Assembly: GCF_963665675.1 (NCBI RefSeq) | Contig: NZ_OY762426.1 | Span: 2,418,001 to 2,482,000 of the forward strand | Reading direction: 5' to 3' | DNA from: an uncultured Methanolobus sp. | GTDB taxonomy: Archaea > Halobacteriota > Methanosarcinia > Methanosarcinales > Methanosarcinaceae | DNA length: 64,000 nt | Position numbers and translations under genes: made by a program | Notes under the pieces: generated by a model | Databases searched by the model: none | Told to the model about the DNA's origin: nothing | Seen by the model: only the letters and a program-made list of their open reading frames with translations | Shown: positions 37,747 to 47,415 of the stretch, one piece after another | How positions within the stretch are numbered: position 1 is the first letter of the stretch | How the letters are laid out: each line of letters starts with the position of its first letter

Positions 37747-37779
37747 AGCAGCAATTGCTTTTGCTGCTATCTTTTTTTC
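37747..37779 (+). terminator. Terminator after the COG0523 GTPase gene
   Basis: AGCAGCAA (37747-37754) and TTGCTGCT (37761-37768) form a perfect 8-bp stem with a six-base loop, followed by ATC and a run of seven Ts. It lies 14 bases after the stop codon and ends the activase-GTPase transcript before the mtaC leader region. Confidence 0.75.
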
Positions 37780-38587
37780 CATTATGTACTTTAAAATCAA
37801 CTAATTTCATGAGTTCGATGTGACTTTATCACGAATTATATTCCTTTTCTTCTGGTGTGCCTATCCCGAATTAAATTCATATATAAGTCTAACGCATAAT
37901 ATGGACTTATCTTTTATTTTTGTCATGTAGGTTCAAATTCTTTGTACACTTCGACTTTTGACGATACTTAAATCGAACGGTTAACAATCAGTAATAAAAA
38001 TGTATTTTGTGTTTCTAAAATGAAATTATTTATTGCAGTTCCAATACTGTTGTCTTTTATTTATTAATTTAAGCTAAAAAGTAATAATTTCGCTTATTAT
38101 ATTATTTTTGTAATATCGATGTGTACGACAAGCAAACTTTAGTTATGTGCTTGAAATCGAGGAAAATACGCAGTTATATTTAAACTTGACCCTTACTTTA
38201 TTCTTTTCTTCTGTGGTTTACAAATTAAAAGCAGGATGTAGTGCCTCCACTTTGTAAATATAATTACGACTTCTGTTGCTCGTTGCTGGTCAAAAATGAA
38301 GTCTGGCTCTACTGTATAATAATATTTTTTGCATTTGTGTGTTTTTTATTGTGCATATTTGGAAAACCGCTAGGTTTATATATGTGCCTAGAATACGTGA
38401 TTATGTGGAAAGATGAAGTTAGCAAATGACTAAAAGTTGTTAGTAAATGGTTGTGGAGACTTTTACTATCTTTAATAAGTCATGTGCCAACAGATATCCA
38501 TCTGCTGCATTGCAATAGTATACTACATATGAATGTATGCCAGCGTTGCAGCAGGAAGTCAATCTAGATCTAAGGAGGTAGAATTAG
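37780..38587 (+). promoter_or_regulatory. Long promoter and leader region of the mtaCB operon
   Basis: About 800 A+T-rich bases without a gene precede mtaC. Long untranslated leaders are known for mtaCB operons in Methanosarcina. Two TATA candidates are TTATATTTAAAC at about 38174-38185 and TTTATATATG at about 38375-38384; they would give leaders of about 385 or 185 bases. Close to the start codon is an 8-bp inverted repeat CTGCTGCA (38502-38509) and TGCAGCAG (38547-38554). An overlapping alternative hairpin CAGAT/ATCTG (38491-38504) uses the same CTG, so the two are mutually exclusive. An excellent ribosome-binding site AAGGAGGT (38572-38579) follows. Confidence 0.65.
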
Positions 38588-39349
38588 ATGGATGTAGACC
38601 CAAGCAAAATATTAGTTAGGTATAATGTTGCTAAAGAAAAAGCACAGACACCTGAAGAGATGGCAGCTGAGATGTATCCAAGCGCAGAACCTGCAAATAC
38701 TATCTGTGCTGCAATCTTTGACGGAGAAGAAGACGACGTAATCGAAGGTCTTGAGAAGGCAATCGAGGGCGGAGCAGACCCAGTAGCACTCATCGACGAC
38801 GTGCTGATGGTAGGAATGAAGATTGTCACAGACTTATACGACCAGGGTGTAATCTTCCTGCCAAACGTTATGATGTCAGCAGATGCAATGCTCGAAGGTA
38901 TCGAATTCTGTAAGGAACAGGGTGGCGCAGCACCAAAAGCAAAAGGAAAGGTTGTTTGCCACGTAGCAGAAGGTGACGTACACGACATCGGTAAGTCAAT
39001 CGTAGCAGCTCTTCTCAGAGCAGCAGGTTACGAAGTAGTTGACCTTGGCCGTGATGTACCAGTCGACGAAGTTATCGCAGCTGTAAAGAAGGAAAGCCCA
39101 ATGATGCTCACCGGTACAGCACTGATGACAACAACAATGTATGCATTCAAGGAAGTAAACGACAGACTCCTCGAGTCCGGTATCAAGATACCATTCCAGT
39201 GCGGTGGCGGAGCAGTTAACCAGGATTTCGTTTCACAGTATGAACTCGGAATCTATGGTGAAGAGGCAGCAGATGCACCAAAGATGGCAGACGCAATCCT
39301 TTCAGGAAAGGGTCTTGCACAACTGAAGGAGCAGTTCCACAAACACTAA
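38588..39349 (+). CDS. mtaC: Methanol corrinoid protein MtaC
   Basis: MtaC carries the corrinoid cofactor that accepts the methyl group of methanol from MtaB and passes it to MtaA. The 253-residue protein has the helical cap domain (about 15-110, EDDVIEGLEKAIEGGADPVA) and the B12-binding Rossmann domain (about 120-250) with the base-off motif EGDVHDIGKSIVAALL; His132 is the lower cobalt ligand (His136 in M. barkeri numbering as I remember it). LTGTALMTTTM and FQCGGGAVNQDF complete the corrinoid pocket. The codon choice is strongly biased to a few codons, as in highly expressed genes. The mtaB start follows after 13 bases. Confidence 0.97.
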   Translation: MDVDPSKILVRYNVAKEKAQTPEEMAAEMYPSAEPANTICAAIFDGEEDDVIEGLEKAIEGGADPVALIDDVLMVGMKIVTDLYDQGVIFLPNVMMSADAMLEGIEFCKEQGGAAPKAKGKVVCHVAEGDVHDIGKSIVAALLRAAGYEVVDLGRDVPVDEVIAAVKKESPMMLTGTALMTTTMYAFKEVNDRLLESGIKIPFQCGGGAVNQDFVSQYELGIYGEEAADAPKMADAILSGKGLAQLKEQFHKH

Positions 39350-39362
39350 AGAGGTGACAGAA

Positions 39363-40748
39363 ATGGTAAAAAGATACACATCACTTGCATACAAAGCAGC
39401 TGACGATATGATCTTCGGTAAGTCAGTTTACCCGGTAAAGGCAGAACTTGGATTAGAAGTAGGTTCAGGATACGTAACTGGTGAAGTTAACTATGCACCA
39501 AGACCAGAAGCTGGTGTCTCCAAGGAGAAACTCGTTTCTGAATACCGCAGACTCACAACTGACATCATGGCAAGAGCTGTACAGGTCGGTTTCCCAGGTA
39601 TCGCACTTGAGACAGAACACGTAGAACAGATGACCAACAACCCAGACTGGGGAGGGGAAGTCGCACACGTCCAGAAGACCATCATGGAAGAATACCATGA
39701 GGAATATGGAATCAAGACAGCTCTCAGACACACACCTGGTGACATCCGTGAGAACCGTGATCTTCTTGCACTTATCGGTGCCAAGTATGACACACTTATG
39801 GAGTCATTCGAAGCTGTAGCTGATGCAGGAGCAGACTTCCTGTCCATCGAAACAATGGGCGGTAAGGAAATTCTCGACTACGCAATCCTCAGGAACGACA
39901 TTCCTGGTCTCGTATATGCAATTGGCTGCCTCGGTTCAATTGACATGACCATGATCTGGGAAGACATCAGGAAGATCGCAGACAAGAAGGGAAGAATTGC
40001 AGCTGGTGACACAGACTGTGCACAGGCAAACACTGCAATGTTTATTGCAGGTGGTCTCCTTGACAAGAACCTTGCACACACCATTGCAATCATCGCAAGA
40101 GCAATCTCCGCACCAAGGACACTCGCAGGATATGAAGCAGGTGCCCAGGGTCCAGGAAAGGACTGTGGATACGAGAACACAATCGTAAAGGCAATCACAG
40201 GATGCCCAATCGCCCAGGAAGGAAAGACCTCAACCTGTGCACACTCTGATGTAATGGGTAACCTTGTCATGCAGTGCTGTGACCTGTGGTCAAACGAATC
40301 TGTAGAATACCACGGTGAATTCGGTGGTACATCTGTACAGTGCTGGTCCGAGTCCCTTAACTACGATGCAGCAATGCTCAACGTAGCAACCGAGACAGGA
40401 AACGCAAAGATGCTCCGTGACATCCTTGTACTCTCTGACAAGTACAGAGACCCACAGGGATATGTCCTCGCATACGACAACGCATACAAGGTTGCAGAGT
40501 CAATCGCAAAGGACGGAGATGACCTTTACCTCCGTGCAAAGAATGCAGCAATCACATGCTGTGACATCCTGAACGATGCTGACAGCAGCAAGCTTGTCAT
40601 GTCCAAGTTCGAAATCGGTGCACTCAACGATGCAAAGGCAGCACTCGACGCAATGACCGACGAGTCCGACACCTTCATGAGTGACAGTCTCGAGAAGTAC
40701 AAGGCAGAAGTCGCTGTATTCAGACCAGACGACAACTACAAGTTCTAA
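39363..40748 (+). CDS. mtaB: Methanol:corrinoid methyltransferase MtaB
   Basis: MtaB is the zinc enzyme that activates methanol and methylates MtaC. The 461-residue protein is of family length and starts MVKRYTSLAYKAADD; an in-frame GTG nine bases upstream overlaps the ribosome-binding site GAGGTG, so 39363 is the start. The zinc ligands known from M. barkeri (Glu164, Cys220, Cys269) are found one position earlier: Glu163 in SIETMGG, Cys219 in GDTDCAQA and Cys268 in GKDCGYE. Base and codon use match mtaC. A large inverted repeat covering the stop codon terminates the operon. Confidence 0.97.
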   Translation: MVKRYTSLAYKAADDMIFGKSVYPVKAELGLEVGSGYVTGEVNYAPRPEAGVSKEKLVSEYRRLTTDIMARAVQVGFPGIALETEHVEQMTNNPDWGGEVAHVQKTIMEEYHEEYGIKTALRHTPGDIRENRDLLALIGAKYDTLMESFEAVADAGADFLSIETMGGKEILDYAILRNDIPGLVYAIGCLGSIDMTMIWEDIRKIADKKGRIAAGDTDCAQANTAMFIAGGLLDKNLAHTIAIIARAISAPRTLAGYEAGAQGPGKDCGYENTIVKAITGCPIAQEGKTSTCAHSDVMGNLVMQCCDLWSNESVEYHGEFGGTSVQCWSESLNYDAAMLNVATETGNAKMLRDILVLSDKYRDPQGYVLAYDNAYKVAESIAKDGDDLYLRAKNAAITCCDILNDADSSKLVMSKFEIGALNDAKAALDAMTDESDTFMSDSLEKYKAEVAVFRPDDNYKF

Positions 40749-40780
40749 ATTTAGAACTTGTTTCTTTTTTCTTTTTTTAG
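40738..40780 (+). terminator. mtaCB terminator: 24-base perfect palindrome over the stop codon
   Basis: The arms ACAAGTTCTAAA (40738-40749) and TTTAGAACTTGT (40750-40761) form a perfect 12-bp inverted repeat that includes the last codons and TAA stop of mtaB. Runs of T (TTTCTTTTTTCTTTTTTT) follow at once. In RNA the central bases would form the loop. The T-tract is only on the plus-strand side, so it serves mtaCB rather than the convergent gene. Confidence 0.8.
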
Positions 40781-40895
40781 TTTCAACATTCACTTACTGT
40801 AAAGTTTGTTTTTTCAAAAATACGGTTTCAGATTGATTTATCCTGTTTATCCTGATATTGGATTTCTAAATGAATTTAAAAAAGAAAGTACAGGT

Positions 40896-42827
40896 TTATT
40901 TTATGAATTTTTTAGGATAACCTATACCAGTAATCTGTATCACAGTTTCAACCGGATCATGCTTCCAGTCTTCCGGGGAAAATGTTTTTTTAGTCATCTG
41001 CATGTCAAGATTGTCTCTGCTGACACCACATTCTCCCATGTATTCAACAATTATCTGTTTTCCATGCATTTCGGCATATTCCACAGCTTCGCGATAATCT
41101 GAAAAACTATTTCTTCCTTCCGGAGAGAATACATAGTACCCTGCATCAAGGTCTTTGATGGATACAGGTCTTACGATAAGTTCTATTCTTCGGATACCTT
41201 TTCCAAAGAGAGCTCCGGCAGCATTACCAACCTGGGCATATTCAGGAACGGCAATATCTGCGTCTATAATTCCTTCCATTATCTCCCTGTATGCTACAAC
41301 CGGTCCGCCAAGGAGAACAACAGGAATGTCAACTTTAAACCTTGCATTAAATTTTCCATCGACAATTTTCTTAATGCCATTTCTTTCAATATCAGGTAGT
41401 ATATAGTTCATCAGGTTGAAAGCCATATTCCTTGCAACTATTTCCTTTACCCTGATACTGAAATCTACATATGTCATTTTATTTAGTTTTCCAAGTTTTT
41501 CAGCACCTATTACCGATGCTTTTGCATCCCATGAGTTATACTCACCAAGGACATGAAGGGCATCCGAGGGTGTAAAACCAATGGGCTGAATAAGTCTTTT
41601 CTGTATCAGGGAATCCAGTATGACAGTTGAAGGGTAACGGGTTGATGCTGCAGCGACTTCATCAAGGGTCATTGGCTCACTGCCAATGGCTTTGAGGACT
41701 TCAGCTTCAGAATCTTCAAGTCCTTTCGGACTAAAACCTGATCTCATGAAGAATTTTGTAGGCTGGATGTTCCTGTCAAGAACACTTCTCTTGGGAGTTG
41801 AGTTTCTTTTAAGCTTATCCAGAAATCCTGGATATTTTGATGATGCAAGACAGAGTGGCATCACTCTCCTTGGTCCGATATGGATTGCGTTGGAACGTGT
41901 CCATACATGACTGTCGCCTCCCATTGCAGATGTTTCCATCCTCGTTGCACGGACACGGGTCTTCCATCCTCCAACCACTGCTCCGGTGTCAGAAAGTTCC
42001 GGAATGCCATCCATTATGGCTGATACATCAGTACTTGTCCCGCCAACATCTACAACTGCACAGGTGTCAAGCCCTGAAAGGAATGAAGCTCCCACAAGAC
42101 TTGCGGCTGGTCCGGAAAAGATTGTTTCCACCGGTTTTTCCAGTGCATCTTTCAGACCAACGACCGTGCCGTCACATTTCAACATTAGCAGGCGTGCATC
42201 GATCTCTCTTCTTTTGATCTCATCTATTACCGAGAGGATAAATTTATGGGAAATCGGAAGAAGCTGTGCATTAAGGGATGCAGTGACAGCACGTTCGTAA
42301 GCTCCCAGGTCCTGTGAGAGTTCATGCCCGCAAACCACCGGCAATCCTGTAATCTCATGCAGAACATTTGTGATCTCCAGTTCGTGTTCAGGATTTCTTA
42401 TACTGAAAAACGAAGATATTGCAAAAGCTGAAATCTCATCCTTATACTTTTCAGCAAATTCCCTTACTGCACCAATATCAGGTTTTTCGATCTCTTCGCC
42501 ATTATAACTATGCCCTCCGGAGATTGAAAGTACATGTTTTGCAGGGAAATCTCCTTTTACGGGATGCTCGCCTACAAGAATTAGAGCAACAGGACTTCCT
42601 GTTCCTTCAAGTACCGTATTGGTGGCAAGTGTTGTTGAAACCGACACCAGATTTACTTTTTTCACATACTCAGGGTCAAGGGTATCAATCGCATTCTTGA
42701 TTCCTTCTACAAGACCCGGATATGTTGTAAGTGCTTTCCCTGAACCGACTACAGTTCCGTCAGAGTCCCTTACGAGAATAGCATCAGTATACGTTCCACC
42801 AGCATCAATTCCTAAACTATAGTGCAT
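40896..42827 (-). CDS. Hydantoinase/oxoprolinase-like protein (HyuA family)
   Basis: This 643-residue ASKHA-fold protein starts MHYSLGIDAGGTYTDAILV, the phosphate-1 motif of the hydantoinase A/5-oxoprolinase family. TTLATNTVLEGTG, TASLNAQLLPISHKFI, FSGPAASLVGA and CAVVDVGGTSTDVS (phosphate 2) also fit. Classical members hydrolyse cyclic amides with ATP, but methanogen homologues often sit next to methyltransferase genes and their reaction is not known. Between mtaCB (convergent) and mtaA (same strand, upstream), it may act on the corrinoid methyltransfer system (inference). It has its own promoter region of about 230 bases after the mtaA terminator. Confidence 0.85.
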   Translation of the reverse strand: MHYSLGIDAGGTYTDAILVRDSDGTVVGSGKALTTYPGLVEGIKNAIDTLDPEYVKKVNLVSVSTTLATNTVLEGTGSPVALILVGEHPVKGDFPAKHVLSISGGHSYNGEEIEKPDIGAVREFAEKYKDEISAFAISSFFSIRNPEHELEITNVLHEITGLPVVCGHELSQDLGAYERAVTASLNAQLLPISHKFILSVIDEIKRREIDARLLMLKCDGTVVGLKDALEKPVETIFSGPAASLVGASFLSGLDTCAVVDVGGTSTDVSAIMDGIPELSDTGAVVGGWKTRVRATRMETSAMGGDSHVWTRSNAIHIGPRRVMPLCLASSKYPGFLDKLKRNSTPKRSVLDRNIQPTKFFMRSGFSPKGLEDSEAEVLKAIGSEPMTLDEVAAASTRYPSTVILDSLIQKRLIQPIGFTPSDALHVLGEYNSWDAKASVIGAEKLGKLNKMTYVDFSIRVKEIVARNMAFNLMNYILPDIERNGIKKIVDGKFNARFKVDIPVVLLGGPVVAYREIMEGIIDADIAVPEYAQVGNAAGALFGKGIRRIELIVRPVSIKDLDAGYYVFSPEGRNSFSDYREAVEYAEMHGKQIIVEYMGECGVSRDNLDMQMTKKTFSPEDWKHDPVETVIQITGIGYPKKFIK

Positions 42828-43014
42828 AATATATCTCCTGTTTTACAATGCAAAAGAACCAAAGTTAAATTTGAAAAGACGTGTGAATTGTGCAAATAAC
42901 CTTTGATCAATAAATGATGTGTTCAGGTTATATTAAAGAGTTATGTTAACGCCGAATACTAAAAACGAAAGCAATAAACGGTAAATTAGTTCAAATTGAC
43001 TAAAAAAGAATGGT

Positions 43015-43044
43015 GACATAACCATAGTCACACTATGGTATGTC
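43015..43044 (-). terminator. mtaA terminator
   Basis: The 30-base inverted repeat GACATA-a-CCATAG / CTATGG-TATGTC (one bulged base, loop TCACA) lies just downstream of the mtaA stop on the minus strand. Reading on that strand it is followed within about seven bases by a run of six Ts (seen as AAAAAAG on the plus strand at about 43001). It separates mtaA from the HyuA-like gene. Confidence 0.7.
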
Positions 43045-43056
43045 GATTTAGGGAAT

Positions 43057-44067
43057 TTATGCGTAGTAGTCGTCTCTTGCCTGGACCATTGCCTTAAGGT
43101 TTGCAACTGGTGTGTCAGGTGCAATTCCACAGCCTGGTGCGAGAACGTCGATTCCATTCTTAAGAGCAGTGGTTGCAGCTTCCTTGACAGCTGCTTCGTC
43201 GCCTGCAAGAAGTACGAAAGGACTGGATACGTTACCGCAGATAGTGACCTTGTCCCCTACCTTTGCCTTTGCGCCTGCGAGGTCCTTGACCTTTTCTTCG
43301 ATACTGATAGATTCGAAGTGGCAGTCTGCCATCATTTCGATGATTGGGGTTACATCACCACAGACGTGGAGAATCATTGGGCCTTTTACACCATCAGCGA
43401 ACTTCTGAAGGACTGGCTTGAGAAGCTTGTCGAATGTGTCAGGAGCCATAAGGTCTGGGGATGCTACCGGGTCTGGTACACTTACTACGTCTACTCCTGC
43501 ATCGAAGAGTGCGTTTGCGTATGCAGTACATGCTTCACATGCGAAGTCAAGGATGGTGTTGAAATCTTCTGGCTTTTTGATGGACCATTTCATGAACTTC
43601 TTTACACTTGCAAGGTCGGATGCGAGGGTTACAGGACCTTCCATACCTGCGATGATTGGTACGTCGTCTCCTACTTTCTCTCTGATGATCTTCATTGCTT
43701 CCATTACAGCAGGGATTCTGCCTATGCTGAGGAGATCTTCTGGCATTGCAAGGTCGTCAACGCCTTTTGGATATGGGTGGCCTGTGACTGAAGGCTGTCT
43801 GTTCTTTGTACCCATGTTGATCTCACAGCCCATTGCTTCTGCAAGTACTGTAAGACAGTATGGAGCTCTTACACCCTCAAGACCGCATTCTTCGTATGAT
43901 GCGATTGCAAGGTCTGCCATCTTCTGTGCGTCAGTGTGTGCCTCTGGCCATGCTGCGCCTGTCTTATCCATGAGCTCAACAATAGCGGACTGTGTTACTG
44001 TACAAACAGGTACTTTGTCGACTTCTTCACCTTTTAATGCTTTGAGTAATCTTTCTTTCATGTTCAT
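43057..44067 (-). CDS. mtaA: Methylcobamide:CoM methyltransferase MtaA
   Basis: MtaA transfers the methyl group from methyl-MtaC to coenzyme M, giving methyl-CoM for methanogenesis. The 336-residue protein has the uroporphyrinogen-decarboxylase fold and the zinc site His234-x-Cys236 (ILHVCGDVT) with Cys313 (LAPGCGIAP); these correspond to His237, Cys239 and Cys316 of M. barkeri MtaA with a constant offset. MtaA and the methylamine-specific MtbA are close relatives; nearby mtaCB supports the methanol type. GAAGGA lies six bases before the ATG. A minus-strand TATA-like TTTTATATC near 44120-44132 gives a short leader. Confidence 0.93.
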   Translation of the reverse strand: MNMKERLLKALKGEEVDKVPVCTVTQSAIVELMDKTGAAWPEAHTDAQKMADLAIASYEECGLEGVRAPYCLTVLAEAMGCEINMGTKNRQPSVTGHPYPKGVDDLAMPEDLLSIGRIPAVMEAMKIIREKVGDDVPIIAGMEGPVTLASDLASVKKFMKWSIKKPEDFNTILDFACEACTAYANALFDAGVDVVSVPDPVASPDLMAPDTFDKLLKPVLQKFADGVKGPMILHVCGDVTPIIEMMADCHFESISIEEKVKDLAGAKAKVGDKVTICGNVSSPFVLLAGDEAAVKEAATTALKNGIDVLAPGCGIAPDTPVANLKAMVQARDDYYA

Positions 44068-44295
44068 AATGAATCCTTCTCTGTTGAGTAGATTTTAGTC
44101 ACCTTGATTTGCGTTACATCAGATATAAAACTATTGGATTAAAGCATGGGAGAGCAATAAATTACAAAATACCGAATTAATAACATGAACAAACCGGAAA
44201 TATGTGTAAGAAATGGGTCAAATACAGGTTAGTTTTAAAAAGAGAAATGAATATGTAAAAATGAAAATTACATTTCAAATAAGGTGAAAGCCCAT

Positions 44296-44481
44296 TTATT
44301 TCTTTTCATCACTCCATATGGCTATTATCTTATCAATAGCAATATGTGTGTATTTCTCGTCATCTTTGATGGTAAGAACTCCGTCTGCACATGCTTCTAC
44401 GATACCGTAGAACCTGTCAGGTCCACCACAATAAATATCGATCTTCTTTTGCAGATAGTGTTCAACTATAAAAGATTGCAT
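44296..44481 (-). CDS. Small Sm-like protein, paralogue 2
   Basis: This 61-residue protein starts MQSFIVEHYLQKKIDIYCGG and continues FYGIVEACADGVLTI, KYTHIAIDKIIAIW. It is a paralogue of the protein at 23646-23858, sharing CGG, FxG, ACxDGVLT, YxHI and DxIIxI at equal spacing. The frame opens eight codons upstream, but AGGAGGA just before the ATG at 44481 fixes the start. The strand-rich pattern suggests an LSm/Hfq-like barrel, which is inference. It is transcribed alone between mtaA and the Lhr helicase gene. Confidence 0.75.
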   Translation of the reverse strand: MQSFIVEHYLQKKIDIYCGGPDRFYGIVEACADGVLTIKDDEKYTHIAIDKIIAIWSDEKK

Positions 44482-44583
44482 TTTATTCCTCCTGGCCAGG
44501 ATCAATCATCCTCTGCCATATTATATTTGATTTATATTTATATTAAGATACTCTATACAGACAACCTTATACATAAAAGCAAT

Positions 44584-47415
44584 TCAGCTCCAGAATCTCT
44601 TGTTTTTAGCATAGTTTCTCTCAGCCACCAGTATATCCCGGTAGAATGCTTCCTCATCATGCCGCATTTTCTGTATGACTCTGGTTGCCATCTCAGGTCC
44701 CACGCCCCTGCTTGCAAGAGCAATCACTGCCATTTTCCCGTGTGTCATAACGATATTCGCATTCCTGTAAACCCTGCGGATGCGTTTTATATCCTCCTTT
44801 GCGGTAATCTTATCCTGTTTTCTGACAAGCTTTATCTCTTCATCTTCCCATGGTTTTAGTGCAGCTACCATTCCTGAATCACAAACCGGACAGATGATTT
44901 CATCCGGGACATTTTTCACCTGCCTTCTGGATGTCCATTTCTTGCAATGCACACAGAAAAGAATAACTCTGTCATTCATAATGCGTTCCTTCAAAGCCAT
45001 TACTATGGACCTGTCAGCTTTTTCCGGAGCCACAAGGTCACGTTTCATGGAGAAACCAGAACTGCCTATCGGTGTTGACCTGCTGATCACAACCCGAATC
45101 TCACCTTCAGTCATCCTTGTAAGTATCTCTGTGACCCTTTTGACGTCCAGCATATCATGGAATATCTCTCTGATTACTTCGTCATACATTGCAGTATCAC
45201 GATAGATCTCAAGCAGTTTCTTCATGCTTATTCTGTCATAATCAATATCCTTGCTCAGAGCACCGAATTTTCTGGCAACATGCACCATCTTCCACTTCAT
45301 AAGTGAAGTGTTCTTCAGTGTCATCTCAATTATGGGTTCAATATGCTCCGGCTGTATATCCTGTAAAAGCGTTTCTATCTCTTTAGCCTTTATCCTGCGT
45401 GGCAATGTCATTTTGATCCTGTAAGGGTCTATCTCCTGAGCCACGCTGCTGCCATATCTTGCTGCAAGAAGTGATGTCAGTACTTTTGCAAGTGTTTCGT
45501 TGGCATTATGTCCAATGCACGTGTTTATCAACACTGCATCGCCATCGTTCTCTATAACAAAAAGATGCTGGTCAGGAAGTGGATAGCCGCCTTCAACATG
45601 TTCCCTGAGTATTGAAAGGAGCTCTGTCAGGCTTTCAGGGTCAATTGGATACAAAGCAGCCAGTTCTGTGGAAATTTCATTGTCCTCTTTTTCTTCAATT
45701 ATCATACCTGCAATTAATGAGCGTATATTTGCAACTCCCTGAGCAACCTCAAAAGGAACCGGAATTTCTTCCCCGGTCCAGCTTGGTATTTCTCCAATAC
45801 CTCTTACTGGTTCCACTTTTATCCTGTTGCGATCACTTATCATCTCAATGACACGCCACATGTCACCTTTTGTAATGAACACAGCACCAGGCGTGGCAAA
45901 ATTAATAACAAAAGCCTCATCAAGAACTCCAACCGGTCTGCCGGTGACAATATCAAAGATCTCGTACTTTTTCTCGTCAGGAATCATGGAGAGATTATCG
46001 TAATAATATTGCCAGCTCTTTCTTCTGCGGCTGATATTATCCGAACCTTCTTCCTGCCAGACCATGCGATAATCCTTGATCTGCGCAATTACTTTCCTGA
46101 GAACCTCAATTCGAAGATTCCTGAAAGGATAAGCTCGTTTCAGGATACTGTATATTTTTTCAATCCCGATCTCCCCAAAATCCAGCACAATTCCTGCGAG
46201 CTGGTTTGCCACTACATCAAGTGAATTCATATGTGGTGAGATAGATTCAACCTTTCCTTCAGTTGCAAGTTTGCATATTGACATGCTCTCAGCCACATCA
46301 TCGGCATCCATGGCAATGATAGTGCCTCTGGAAACTTCATGTATCCTGTGTCCTGCACGTCCGACACGCTGCAAGAGTCTTGATACCTGTCTCGGTGAAC
46401 CATACTGGACAACGTGGTCTACGTTACCGATATCAATTCCAAGTTCCATTGATGATGTACAAATGAGTCCCCGAAGGTCTCCATTTTTGAATGATTCCTC
46501 AGCCTCGATACGTGAATCCACAGACAGTGAACCATGATGAACTCCAATTGGCAGTTCAAGCATGTTAAATCCGGCAGCAAGTGCTTCCGCACTCTGTCTT
46601 GTATTTACGAAAACAAGCGTGGATACGTTTTCCAGAACAATATCCCGTACACAACGTATGTGTGCTGCAAAGTTCACATCACATGCCAGTTTCTTTGAGA
46701 GCGTGATGTCATCATCGGTGACATGTGGGCAAACCACGCTGAAATCAAGAAGTTTGAGCAGGGAAACAGAAACAACAGAGACTTCTCTTTCAGAACCTGC
46801 AAGGAATTTTGCCACTTCTTCAGGATTACCAACCGTGGCTGAAAGTCCGATTCTCTGGAATTCTCCTGAAAGTTCCACAAGTCTTTCAAGGCCAACTGAA
46901 AGTTGGGTTCCTCTCTTAGAGGATGCCATTTCATGAATCTCATCCACGACAACATGAGTAACATATGAAAGGTTTTTTCTCAGGCGTGAACCCGTAAACA
47001 TCGCCTGCAAAGTTTCAGGAGTTGTAATCAAAAAATCAGGTGGTTTACGTGATTGCTTCTGTCTCTCGTACTGGGAAGTATCTCCGTGCCTGACCTGCAC
47101 AGTGATTCCGAGCTCCTTGCCCCACCATTGTATTCGGGAAAGCATGTCACGGTTAAGTGCTCTCAGGGGTGTGATATAAAGAGCTGATATTCCTATTCTC
47201 TGCTCCTGGGTTTTAGCAAGAATAGCATGGAATATTGGTAATACGGCAGATTCGGTCTTTCCTGAGCCGGTAGGGGCAATAAGGAATGTATGATCGCCAT
47301 TAAGGATGTAGGGGAATACTTTATCCTGAGGTTCGGTTGGTTCCTTAAATCCCTGTTTTTCCAGAGCATCCTGTATTCTTGGATCAAATGAATCAAATAT
47401 GTTAGCAAAACTCAT
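44584..47415 (-). CDS. lhr: Lhr-type DEAD/DEAH helicase
   Basis: This 943-residue superfamily 2 helicase has [17 protein letters not shown] (Walker A), [14 protein letters not shown] (DEIH box), [37 protein letters not shown] and [17 protein letters not shown]. The Lhr-core C-terminal region follows, with a winged-helix part. Near the end is a zinc-ribbon-like segment, FCVHCKKW and IICPVCDSG. Lhr proteins unwind 3'-tailed DNA and DNA:RNA hybrids and act in repair. The start overlaps the stop of the metallophosphoesterase gene (ATGA), so the two are translationally coupled, as in bacterial repair clusters where an Lhr helicase is paired with a phosphoesterase. Confidence 0.94.
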   Translation of the reverse strand: MSFANIFDSFDPRIQDALEKQGFKEPTEPQDKVFPYILNGDHTFLIAPTGSGKTESAVLPIFHAILAKTQEQRIGISALYITPLRALNRDMLSRIQWWGKELGITVQVRHGDTSQYERQKQSRKPPDFLITTPETLQAMFTGSRLRKNLSYVTHVVVDEIHEMASSKRGTQLSVGLERLVELSGEFQRIGLSATVGNPEEVAKFLAGSEREVSVVSVSLLKLLDFSVVCPHVTDDDITLSKKLACDVNFAAHIRCVRDIVLENVSTLVFVNTRQSAEALAAGFNMLELPIGVHHGSLSVDSRIEAEESFKNGDLRGLICTSSMELGIDIGNVDHVVQYGSPRQVSRLLQRVGRAGHRIHEVSRGTIIAMDADDVAESMSICKLATEGKVESISPHMNSLDVVANQLAGIVLDFGEIGIEKIYSILKRAYPFRNLRIEVLRKVIAQIKDYRMVWQEEGSDNISRRRKSWQYYYDNLSMIPDEKKYEIFDIVTGRPVGVLDEAFVINFATPGAVFITKGDMWRVIEMISDRNRIKVEPVRGIGEIPSWTGEEIPVPFEVAQGVANIRSLIAGMIIEEKEDNEISTELAALYPIDPESLTELLSILREHVEGGYPLPDQHLFVIENDGDAVLINTCIGHNANETLAKVLTSLLAARYGSSVAQEIDPYRIKMTLPRRIKAKEIETLLQDIQPEHIEPIIEMTLKNTSLMKWKMVHVARKFGALSKDIDYDRISMKKLLEIYRDTAMYDEVIREIFHDMLDVKRVTEILTRMTEGEIRVVISRSTPIGSSGFSMKRDLVAPEKADRSIVMALKERIMNDRVILFCVHCKKWTSRRQVKNVPDEIICPVCDSGMVAALKPWEDEEIKLVRKQDKITAKEDIKRIRRVYRNANIVMTHGKMAVIALASRGVGPEMATRVIQKMRHDEEAFYRDILVAERNYAKNKRFWS

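Noticed and set aside
40806..41102. 98-codon plus-strand frame after mtaB
   Set aside because: It is antisense to the HyuA-like gene, rich in F and H from reverse-strand translation, and has no start signal.
44284..44859. 191-codon plus-strand frame
   Set aside because: It is antisense to the Sm-like gene and the 3' end of the Lhr gene, both of which have strong family motifs and starts.
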